64,000 nucleotides of DNA from Sanguinoderma infundibulare (lineage: Eukaryota > Basidiomycota > Agaricomycetes > Polyporales > Polyporaceae), in NCBI GenBank assembly GCA_032821775.1, contig JAVLRN010000003.1:4092001-4156000 (forward strand), in the 5' to 3' direction. Shown in pieces: positions 32,820 to 42,859 of this stretch. Each line of letters starts with the position of its first letter. The first letter of the stretch is position 1. Below the pieces are notes generated by a model, which worked only from the letters and a program-made list of their open reading frames with translations, searched no databases and was not told the DNA's origin. Both the position numbers and the translations under genes were made by a program.

Positions 32820-34672
32820 ATGGCGCGGTCACTTCTTTCTCTCCTCCTTCTCTTCACTTCTTTCGTATCTGCGGCTCCGTCTGCACCGGCGGCTCCGAAG
32901 TGGCAGTTCAACCTCAAGAATGAGACGTCTGGGATCGTCGCACTCGAGGCGATCGTAGTGTCACCGACCCTGGTCGTCTTCTTCGACCGTGCATCGGATG
33001 ACCCGCTTCAGATCAACAACCACTCTGCTTGGGGTGCACTCTGGAACCTCGAGTCGAGCACGGTGACACCGCTCAACGTGCTCACGAACTCGTTCTGTGC
33101 TAGCGGTGCGCTGCTCAGTAACGGCACAATGGTGAGACGCTGCGTGGATCCATGCACATTAAATTTTGACACGGTTTCTCACAGGCCAGCGTAGGAGGAG
33201 ACCCCCGTGGGTTCGTCGGAAACCCTGACATTCAACCCGGAAATCAGGCGATCCGTATCTTCGAGCCATGCGCGTCGCCCACTGGTGAGGGCTGCACGCT
33301 CTTCGAGGACCCGGCGACTCTTCATCTCTTGGCCAAACGGTGGTACACTTCCTCGATCCGTATCTTCGACGGGAGTCTCTTGATTGTCGGTGGGACGCAC
33401 GTGAACGCAGACTTCTACAACATCGACCCCGAGAATAGCTTCGAGTTCTTCCCACCAAAGGAGTCCACGGTGCGTCCGTCGGCATTCCTGGAGAGGAGCC
33501 TTCCCGCGAATCTGTTCCCTCGGTACGAACCAACTTCCCCTCTCTGCTAACGGAGCATCGACTTACGACACTTCGCTATGCTAGCATCTTCGCCCTGCCA
33601 GATGGAAAGGTCTTCATGGTGGCGAACAACCAGTCGATCATCTACGACATTGAGACGCGCACCGAGACCATCCTCCCCGACATTCCGAACAACGTCCGTG
33701 TCACAAACCCAATTGACGGATCGGCCATCCTCCTCCCGCTTTCTCCTCCCGACTACACCCCCGAAGTCCTCGTGTGCGGAGGAACAGCGACAGACCCGAT
33801 TTCCCCCTCCCTTCTCTCCTCGCAGACTCCGGCCACCTCCCAGTGCTCGCGCATCACGCTCACGCCCGCGGGTATCGCCAAGGGATGGGAGGTCGAGCAC
33901 ATGTTAGAAGGCCGCACCATGCCGGAGCTGGTCCACATCCCCAACGGCCAGGTCCTCATCACGAACGGCGCCGGGTCCGGCTTCGCCGCGATCGCCCAGG
34001 TCCCCGACCCCGTCGGGAACTCGAACGCAGACCACCCCGTCTTCGTGCCCTCCATCTACTCGCCCAACCTCCAACTCGGCCAGCGGATCAGTAACGCCGG
34101 TATGCCCAACTCGACCATCGGCCGGCTCTACCACTCGAGCGTCACGCTCACGCCCCAGGGCAACTTCCTCATCGCGGGCAGCAACCCGAACGGGAATACG
34201 AACCTGACCGTGCCCTTCCCGTCCGAGTTCCGTGTCCAGACGCTCGACCCGCCCTTCATGTTCGTCGAGCGGCCCAAAATCCTGAGCACGCCCAAGAACC
34301 TCAAGTTCAACAGCGCCGTGACCGTCCCCATCTCCCTCCCCGCCGACCTGACCCGCGGCAACAGGAACGTGCAAGGTCCGTAACCCGTACATAAACCACT
34401 TGCTAGGCACTTCTGGATTGCTCACGCGCCATGTTGCAGTTGCCTTGATGGACCTCGGCTTCTCCAGCCACGCGTTCCACTCGAGCGCACGCCTCGTCTT
34501 CATGGACGCGAAGATCTCAGAGGACGACAAGTCGCTCACGTTCGTCACGCCCCCCAACGGCCGCGTCTACCCGCCGGGACCGGCGACGATCTTCCTCACA
34601 ATCAACAACGTCACGAGCGAGGGGGCGTGGGTTATCATGGGGAGCGGCCGCCCCCCGCCGACGCTCGAGTAG
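32820..34672 (+). CDS. Glyoxal oxidase-like copper radical oxidase 3 (AA5_1), secreted
   Basis: Third member of the cluster. Exons 32820-33131, 33185-33522, 33595-34375, 34440-34672, about 555 aa. Signal peptide [18 protein letters not shown]. Cys in NSFCASGAL, Tyr in [10 protein letters not shown] (Thr replaces the Pro seen after Tyr in the other two), Tyr-His in RLYHSSVTL and His in SSHAFHSSA are all present. Its wording is closer to the distant minus-strand gene (for example [20 protein letters not shown] versus [19 protein letters not shown], and SSHAFHS shared by both) than to its tandem neighbour in several segments. No lesions are seen. Confidence 0.92.
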
Positions 34673-35627
34673 GAAGGCTAGTCTTTTCCTGGCCGTCGTT
34701 GTGCGTTGAGAGAGATATTGGGCGTCTTTCGGAAATCATGATATCTTCAGGAAATGCCAGATGTTAGCTATTCGAATGAAACCAAATGGTCGGACTACGT
34801 ACCTCTTCCATCCTCAATCGCGCACGCCATACGGTGTACCCGACGGTCGCGAGTCACAACTTATCAGCAAACCGGGTTTGAGGTTTACAAAGGCCTGTAA
34901 TAATCCGTATAGCTCTGTAGACGTCGTAGTGGTTCGTAGGTGCCTCACGGCATTATGCAATTCAGCTTCTGGCTCGGCAGTGTTCTGGCGGACACGCCGA
35001 TACCCTACAGTTGATAGCTGAGTGTGCTCCAGGGCCCTGTAGGATTTCACCGGAGCCAGGGGAAATACCGTAGTGGCCTGGCGGATAGGTGCGCGGGCCA
35101 TATAGTGCTATGTAGGACTGATGGGGAGATATTGTAGAGGACTACAATAGTCCCGCGACGTATGGTAGTGTACGGTGAATGGCTGTGGTTGCTGTATAGT
35201 GGGCTCCCTGGCAGGCATTGCTCTGGTACTCCCCTACGACCATGCAACGCACACGGAATTTAATAGCGGTCAAAATCATCAATTTTGGCGGGCGGAGCAA
35301 CAATGCATTACGGCATCTATTACGAAAAGAGAGCGCACGCGAGCGCGCGATTTGTGGACCGTAGACATGACCAGCAAGACAGTGTGAGAGCGTCGCAAGA
35401 CAAATAGAGACCAAGGCACTTGCGAATCGACAGCCAGAATGAAAACAGGCGAGCAGGACAGAGAGAGCCATCAAGGCAGCGAGCAGACAGCGTAGCCAGG
35501 GAGGAGGTCGAAGCGTTTAATGAGATCCTCGGTACTGCTGAAGTAAGGAGGTCATCGTGGAGGACCTAAACGCAGCGCGAGGTCAGCGAGATCAAGAAGG
35601 CTAGCTGCGAAGACAGGTGTGCGTACT
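34673..35627. other. No gene recognised
   Basis: About 950 bp downstream of the third glyoxal oxidase. Open frames on both strands lack recognisable similarity or splice logic. Confidence 0.4.
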
Positions 35628-37061
35628 CTATTTGGAATACATCTCATCCACGTTGTCGCGCGCGGTGTTCTGAGGGTGCTCGGTGTCCGCAGCCAGTTCA
35701 TTCTCTTGCTGCTTTTTCCTGGGCGTAGGGCGGGGAGGCTTCTTCTCCGGTTGGGGGGCCGCGGCCTCGGTGTCAGGCTTGGTACCTCCCGCGCCGCTCC
35801 CGGTCGCGCCTTCCTCATCGCCGTTGGTGTTCGCGCCCACCTCGCCATTGTTGTCGTTTGTACCTTCCGAGCCACCGTTGTCCTCGCCGCTGTTGTCGTT
35901 CGTGCTGTCCTCGCCATTGTTGTTCCGGCCGTCCTCGCCGCCGCTCTTGGTTGCACCGTGACCGGTGCGGTTGCCATCGTCATTGTCCGTGCCATGCGCG
36001 TCGTTCGAGGGGCGAGCAGGCTTCTTCTTCAGCGCGCTCGCACACGGCCGCCTTGCGCGCCATGGCGCGCTCGCTGACCTTCTTGAAGAGCGGAAGCCCA
36101 GTGTTCCCTCGCAGGACCTGGAGCTCGACCGGCTCCGCACCTCCTGTGCCGAAGACCAGGCTGGTTGTCGAGATGGTTGTCTTAGTTGAACTGGACTAGG
36201 AAAGCGGGAATTTACTTGCCATGTCCACCAGTCGAGGAGCCTCCTTCGCCCACGTCGGCGACTTGAACGCGGACTCGAATACACTTCGTGCAAACTCCCT
36301 GCCGTGCCAAAATCAACTGTCGGCCGCCGCCCATCCAGGCTGGGAGCAGACAAGGTTGCGCATCTAACAAACAGTTAGCTCGACACCAACTGTGCGCGTG
36401 GGAGGCAGGGGGACGGAAGAAAGGTCATTCGGATTGGGAGAAAGACGCAACTTCGCGAGCGAGGCACGGAAGAGACGCTGGATGGCCTGCGCCGACACGG
36501 GTCGAAGTGGTAGGGCAGAAGGAGTGGGGGAGGAAAGAGCAGGTTGGGCGTAGGGTCGGGTGGCATCCATGCGCGTCAGCAGTGCGCCGTCGGCGAGGAC
36601 GCGAGATACATTGCTGAACTCGGTCATATGGCGGCCGAGAATGCGGGCATTCTGATATATCTTCTCGTACCCGAGGTACGCCCAGGTATCCTCGCTATAT
36701 GCGCGCATACAGCCATGTACACGGTAGCTGGCATTGGACGACTCACTTGGCTTTGTGATCCAGCCTGCGAAGGAGCTGGATGGACACGTCCTCGTCCTCT
36801 CCCTCGTCCTCGTCCTGCCCATCCACCGCCCCGCCCTTGGCCTCACCCTGATCCTCACCCTGATCCTGCCCATCCTCCGCCCTGCCCTCACAGTTTGGGA
36901 TGGCAAGCGAAGGAGCAGAGAACGAGACACGTACCTCTTGATTCACCGGCATCCTCCTTGAGTCTCTGGAGGACGTCTGCAAATGAGGATTGATTTGGCT
37001 GAGAGTTTGTGGGACCGAATGGGGAAATCTTGCGCTGCTTGGAAGCAGGCTGTGAGTCCAT
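35628..37061 (-). CDS. Unrecognised gene, acidic middle and Asn/Gly/Asp-rich end
   Basis: Minus-strand exons can be joined: MDSQPASKQRKISPFGPTNS then SFADVLQRLKEDAGESR (37061-36940), an acidic repeat exon (GQDQGEDQGEAKGG, GQDEDEGEDEDVSIQLLRRLDHKAK, to about 36757), NARILGRHMTEFSNVSRVLADG (about 36655 on), EFARSVFESAFKSPTWAKEAPRLVDMA (about 36300-36218), then TTSLVFGTGGAEPVELQVLRGNTGLPLFKKVSERAMARKAA (about 36185-36050). Beyond this, a low-complexity stretch rich in Asn, Asp, Gly and Glu continues in another frame to a stop at 35628. No domain was identified. The exon chain with good splice sites suggests a real gene, but the last junction is uncertain. Confidence 0.45.
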
Positions 37062-37704
37062 ATTGAGCTTGAAGCTCGTGTCGCTGTGGAACGCGTGGGT
37101 GGTGGTCAGATGGTGCAGAGAACGCGTCGGGAGAGGCGCAATGGACGGACCCGCCATGGAAAGGGATGTTTTCTTTGGAGGACAGAGAGATTGTGGATGT
37201 AAGAGGTCAAGAAGCAAATCTGAGATCGATGGGGAGCGCGAGGGTCGTTTTATGGGGAAGTCGAGGGTGCATGTCATTGGGGAGGGAGAGAGAATCAGAT
37301 GCTTCCAGGCGTATGGGGACAGCCTGGTCATGTGACCGTGTTCACTCACACTCTTGTGCGCCCGGCTGCGAAGGATTTCTCCTGGGCCATACCTGCAGTA
37401 TTGCTTTGCAATAATTGGCCGCACGCCGAGGATGAATTGCATCAATTTGCAGTGATTTACGGTATCCGTAGGCACAGCTAAATTACTCTGTAATCATTTT
37501 GAGCACCCGTTGGCAGCATTACACCGCTCTACAATGATTCGTCGTACACGCCCGTCCCCTGCCGGACTTCATCGTTCACGGCTAATTCCTACAGAGTGCT
37601 ACAGTTCATCGTCGGATCCGGCGAAACCCTACATAGCCCTGCAGGCAGGTTGCGCTTTTGCTGATTGGCAAGGGCGCGCTGGAAGACGAAAAAACCATAA
37701 TGCC

Positions 37705-37708
<4 letters not shown>

Positions 37709-37735
<27 letters not shown>
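37709..37735. repeat. (GA)n microsatellite, about 13 units
   Basis: Uninterrupted GA dinucleotide run in the intergenic space between the unrecognised minus-strand gene and the regulator gene. Confidence 0.95.
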
Positions 37736-37739
<4 letters not shown>

Positions 37740-37957
37740 AGAAGACGAAAGCATATAATACGAGGTCAATAAACTATACAAAGCTAGCAAGCACGCTGTT
37801 ATACAAACGCAAGATATACAACGACTTCAAAAATATGAGCACAAGCCAAGATGACACGTCGCCGTCTAGCGCATAGACCCCCTCTCCCCCCCACTCTCCT
37901 CCTCGCATATATCCTCCTCCTAAAGACAAAGACCGGGACCCTCCCAAGACCAACAAG

Positions 37958-40900
37958 TCATATCCCGTCAAACCGCGCCGTCTGGAACGTCAAGCTCTGC
38001 GCCATCTGCTGCTGCCGCATCAGCATCTGGTCCATCATCGCCAGATCCTCCTGACTGAAGTCGACCTGCATCCCCGGCGGAACCTGCTGCGCCGCCGCCG
38101 CCCTAGCCGCCACCGTCGACGGCGCCGCGGCTGCGGCCGCAGCGGCAGCCTGCTGGCGGAGCGTCGAGGGGTCAAACGGGGGCGCATCGATGTCCGCGAA
38201 CGTCGCGTCCGGCCCGACCCGCACCGCGACCCCCGCGGCGGCCGCGGCGGCGAGCTCGGGGATGTCGAACGCCATGAACGGCCGGTTCGACAGCGGCTGG
38301 CCGCCCATCAGCCCGAGGTCCATCCCGATCCCGAGCCCGACGGCGCCCAGGCCGAACTCCATGTCGACGTCCTCGGACATGCGCGAGAGCTGCGAGAAGT
38401 CGAACGGGAAGTGGTGGCCGGCGCTCGTGTACCCGGCGCTCGCGCTGAGGGGGTGTGCGGCGGACGAGGTCGTGGGTGATGTCGAAGGAGAGCCTGCGGA
38501 ATGGTGCGAGAGGCTGAGGAGCGGAAAGCCTTCCTGCGGATTCCAGTCAGGCGAGTACGAGTGCGCCGCGGCGGTCGTCCGGCACTGGTGCCGGAGCGCG
38601 TCGAGGCTTGTAATGGTGGTCGCGAGCGAGAATGCGTCTGCGCCGTCGCTCGCGCCGGCGGCGAGGCCACTTTGGGTCGACGCGGGGTATTGGGCGTACT
38701 CGCTGTCGCGGTCCTGTTGGCCGCCGACGAGATCCTTCGGCTCGAGCGTGCGCATGAGCAGGCGTGGGCGGAGCTGGTCGTGGAGGAGGTCGGAGAGGAT
38801 GCTCGCGACATGGTTCGCGCATTCGAAGGACTGCCCAGCGACGAGCAGGTATCGGATGCACTGCTCTGCCTGCATTAGGGCGCTCGAGAGAGCGACCCGA
38901 CCAAGGCGCGGCCCAGAGGTTGCTTGTACAGCGGAGAGAACGAACGACGTGCCGGCACAATACGCGACTTGCATGAGAGTGATGGGGATATAACGCAAGG
39001 TGTACTTTTCGTGCCAGATGCCGAGCAGGAGCATGATGTTGTCGCCAGCGCGGTTCCGAAGCTATGTGCGAGATGTGACTACTGCGCGTTACGAACACGG
39101 CCGAGAAAAGCCTACCTTTACATGGTCTATGTCAGGGCCTGAGCTGCCTGGCTTTGACCGACGGTAGAACGGACGGTGCAATAGCAGAAGCAGCCACCAA
39201 TATGCGAGATGAAGCATCAGCCTGTGAGGTAGCGCGTTTGGACGACTCGCAGCGGTCAGGTCGACGTCTGGTGGTAGTGAATCCTTCCAGTTGTTGAGTA
39301 GAATACTGCAGAGACTCGTTCAGTTTCACGGCAGAGGGGACAGACAGGCGTTAACACGTACTCCAGCTCGCTGACCGTCTGGAGAGTACTCTCGCGTTTG
39401 GAGCCAGGTCCAAGGCTGTTCCTATATTACACAAGCAAATGTCAGTCGCCCAAAAACATACGCTCCGCAAACGCAAACGATGACGCACACGAAGTCGAAG
39501 ATCCTCCTCGCGATGAACATCAAGTCACAGCTCGCATCAAAGCACTTCACGACGTTGCTCGGCTGCGGCGGCATCTTGCTGGGACCCCAGAACCACGGCG
39601 CCGCGTCGAGCTCGCCACCCACGTGCGGGATCGGGAACTGCGTCTCCTTCGGGTGCGGGACGACGCAGCACTCCCGCCCGACGTACAGCGACCAGAGGAT
39701 GTCCTGGTTGAAGATCGTCCAGTACCCCCAATTCCGGTCCAGCATGTCCTCCTGCGTGATCAGCCCGGACTTGACCCAGGGCGAGCAGTCGATCTTCAGG
39801 CCGACTGCGGCAGAGAGAGTGGTTACGGTTAGACTGCCAAGGAAACGCGAGCGACTGGAACGGATGCGACTCACGAGATTGGCTCATGCGCCCCGCCATG
39901 CCTACAGAAAAGCATTAGCCCGCGCCCCTGATCGGACAACTCGGCCGCGTACTGACCAAAATAGAGATATCCGAGACTCTGCTCCCCACACACCGAGTGG
40001 AAGAGCGCGAGCGTCGAGAGCGCGGTGACGATCGCAATCGTCGGCTTCTCGCAGTCGGGCTCGATGTACTTTTTTGCCCTACCCGCGAACAGCCTCCTCG
40101 ACCGGATGTCCTTCAGCACCGGGTCGTCCGAGTACGAGCACGCGAGGGCGAGCGCGGCGTTGTGCAGCATCGGGCTGTAGTGGGCCGTGCGCGGCGTAGG
40201 CATCGTCGGGGGGAGGCTGAGCGCGCGGTGCATGTCGCGCAGGAAGAGCTCGGGGATGAGGCGCAGGCCCCAGCACATGTTGAACTTGCCGAGGATGTCG
40301 AGGAGGCGGTCATGCTCGGCGCGCGAGATGGGCACCTCTGGTGGGAGGTGCCGCGACCAGTCGACATAGATGGACTGCACGGAGGACTGTGAGGGCTCGG
40401 GCGAAGAGGATTTCTTGGCGTCAGAGCTGGCGGGGGAGACGCGTTGCGCGCCGAGGCGCCAGACCGAGGTGGGTCCGTGGTACTCGAGATCGGTGTCCTG
40501 CAGCTGTGAGAGGGATTAGACGCGAGGTAGACTTGATTAGGACTAGAACAAGAAGGAAGGGACAATGGCCATCGCCTACAGAAGTTGAATTGAACTTCGA
40601 ACTTCGCGGCTAGTACGTTCCAATTCGATTGCCGCCCACGGTGATGGGGCGGTTGACCCCGTGGGGTGCTCCATATCAACAAAAGCCCACTTTCCTGACG
40701 GTCCCTGACGCTTCCTGACGCCCGGAGCGCCGAGACGCGAACGCGACAGATCGTGTTAGGCTCTTAAGGCACACCCTGGGCAGGCCTGCCTTAGAGCCTG
40801 ACGTGCTCTCGAGCTTTTGCTGATGGGTCGTTTGCAACCCCAGGCAGTTTAGATAATGAACGCGCAGAGGTATAAGGAAGGTACGAAGGTAAATCTTACG

Positions 40901-42508
40901 GGGAACTGCTGAAGCCTAAAGGAGGACTTCAACATTCCCCGTCACCATTCCCTCCGCTAACTCAAATTGTGCGTCGTCATCATTATGATCTACTTCGTTT
41001 CCTACTACCATCACGCACATGCCTTCTATCGCAAAGGAGCCAACTCCTTGTCCGGAGACACCCGCCCAAAATTGGGCAACTCAAGGCTGCACCAATCGAA
41101 CTGTGACAACTCCTCTATACCAATTCCATTGGAGCCGACGATCAAGCAATCAAACGACCAGAACTCCGGAGTTGCAAAGACGGAGTGCCAGAGGAGGTGA
41201 CCTCACGTCCCCTCACTTAATCGGGTTGAGATACGAGTGTACAGTCGACTGTTCCAGTTCGATTGGCGCTTACGGCAACACCTATGAAATGGAGTCCATG
41301 GCCGGCGGAGTCCCCGGAACCGAGAAGGCAGGGCCGCATGGGCTGCGCTCAACTCGCTCCCTTGAAGTCCTACTGAAGTTCTCGCGCGACGAGGAGAGAG
41401 GCACGAGACAGATGTTTACGGCCTCAATGGGGCAGCAGAGGGCAAAGCGCCGGTTTGGGAGGTTCAGAGATGATCGCGTCAAGGTAACGACGGCGAAGAA
41501 TTGCTGAAGCTCACGGAGGAGCTCAACAGCATCTCGCGACCTCGAAACGGGATCTATGGTTCTCAACGACCATCACGGGTGATGCGCCGCTGTCCCTTTC
41601 GAGAGCGCCAATCGAACGACTTCGGCGGTCGAGACGTTGGGCCATGAGCGTCATCGAAAACGCTCGTGCGAAGAAAAGACCTTGCCGGTTCCCCGGACTT
41701 GGTCGGCCCAAATGATGGGCCCGTAGTCCGATACGCCGCCAGTTTTTGCCTCGGAGGGGTGCTCGACGGAACAGTGGAGTTGGCAGTGACTGTACCGGAC
41801 ACAAGGCACGGAAGAGCCGACTTATGGCGAACACTGGGGAAGGAAGCATGGAATTCGAAGGAGGACACTCACCACAAGATGCCGAGTGGGGGCAATGAGA
41901 TGCTCGATGTCCGACTCTGCGTTGGAGCTCGTGCCTTCGTTGTCTGAAGATGGTTCGGGTTCCGAGGATTCGTGGCGTATTGGGATGGACGCCGCTGGGG
42001 CGTCGAGGGTATCAGAGGGAGAATTCGCGGAAGGTGGCCCGCCGTGGTGTTTTCGACAATGTTCGAGGTCGGCTTGGAGGTCCTTCACCTTTGCCTCGAG
42101 CGCACGGATGTAGTTTTCGAGGGACTCGAAGTGCTGCTGCGTACGTGCCTTTTTGGCCGTCTCCTTTCCCCATGTGCACTGTCGGACGCGAAGGCAAGAT
42201 GAGAAGCAGCCATGACGGGGTCAGATCGAGAGGATGGTCAGAGGCGAGTAGGGGCGTCATGGGTACGTCTACGCACCTCGGAAGCACGACCAGCCTTCTC
42301 GCAAGGGCCACATACGGGAGCCCGACCGTCGCATTTGCTCTTCCTGCGTGCGCCGCGGTGGGGTTGGGAGTCTGAGGGCGGGGTGCGCGGGGAAATAAGG
42401 TTGTGCTGCGTACCTTTTCCTGCAGTGGCTACAAGCCTGCTTTGCGTATGTGCCGCGACCTGATGGAACGACGGACTCAGGCTTCGCACGCTGCTTTCCA
42501 TCCTTCAT
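37958..42508 (-). CDS. Zn(II)2Cys6 transcription factor with fungal_trans (XlnR-like) middle domain
   Basis: A binuclear zinc-cluster activator. Minus-strand order: exon 1 (42508-42414) ends ACSHCRKR; exon 2 continues KSKCDGRAPVCGPCEKAGRASE; exon 3 begins CTWGKETAKKAR, completing the CX2CX6CX6CX2CX8C cluster. A coiled-coil linker follows (HFESLENYIRALEAKVKDLQADL). After DIEHLIAPTRHLV comes an oversized intron (about 41845-40508), then LQDTDLEYHGPTSVWRL and the fungal_trans domain: DWSRHLPPEVPISRAEHDRL, MLHNAALALACSYSDDP, GEQSLGYLYFG, DCSPWVKSGLI, DMLDRNWGYWTIFNQDILWSLYVGR, HLAYWWLLLLLHRPFYRR, then LLVAGQSFECANHVASILSDLL and a long Ser/Ala/Gln-rich tail to the stop at 37958. All exons are open and splice phases agree. 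It is divergent to the permease at 42860, which may be its target (inference). Confidence 0.88.
40508..41846. mobile_element. 1.3-kb insertion-like sequence inside a regulator intron
   Basis: Between the donor after APTRHLV and the acceptor before LQDTDLEYHG lie about 1.34 kb, while the gene's other introns are 50-80 bp. The interior has internal repeats: GTTCGATTGGCGCT (41257) and its reverse complement AGCGCCAATCGAAC (41605-41618), a related TTCGATTGCCGC at 40623, and two copies of a segment of the form TTGCTGAAGC..GGAGGA.CTCAACA (around 40904-40935 and 41500-41530). No transposase is visible. I read this as one or more decayed non-autonomous insertions; no ends or target duplications could be proven. 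Confidence 0.5.
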
Positions 42509-42859
42509 GGTGCATGCAGGCGATATGAGCGGACCAAGAGAATGCGGGGTAGCCGGCAAAAGGACGGAATGGGGAGTAAGACAACCTCCGGCGACGAGAC
42601 CCGCCCAGTCTCCCAACACAGCCGTCCACAAACTCTGATAAGATAACCCACGAATCCCCTTCCAGATGTTAAACTCCAGCTCGACCCCCGTTACCCCGCC
42701 CGGACCCCGGACTACCCCGGACTGATCGCTCCGGTCGCGATCGACGATGGCGCTGGTCGAGGTTGCCGATGGCCTTCCGTTTTCCAGTCTCACGCGATCC
42801 TCCCCGACGCCTCTTCCTCCTCCCCCCCATCTCCCGTAGCCGACCCAGCGCGAGCCGAC
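42509..42859. promoter_or_regulatory. Shared divergent promoter, regulator / permease
   Basis: Only 351 bp separate the start codons of the zinc-cluster regulator (42508, minus) and the permease (42860, plus). The region contains two GGACCCCGGACTACCCCGGAC-like stretches with CGG triplets in direct and inverted order (CCCGGACTACCCCGGAC near 42707 and CGCTCCGGTCGCGATCG near 42727). Zinc-cluster proteins usually bind CGG triplets, so autoregulation and control of the permease are plausible; this is inference from arrangement. Confidence 0.5.

Noticed and set aside
35628..36353. A single 241-codon Asn/Gly-rich gene
   Set aside because: Its first half is the wrong frame of better exons (EFARSVFESAFKSP and GNTGLPLFKK); only the low-complexity tail might be real.
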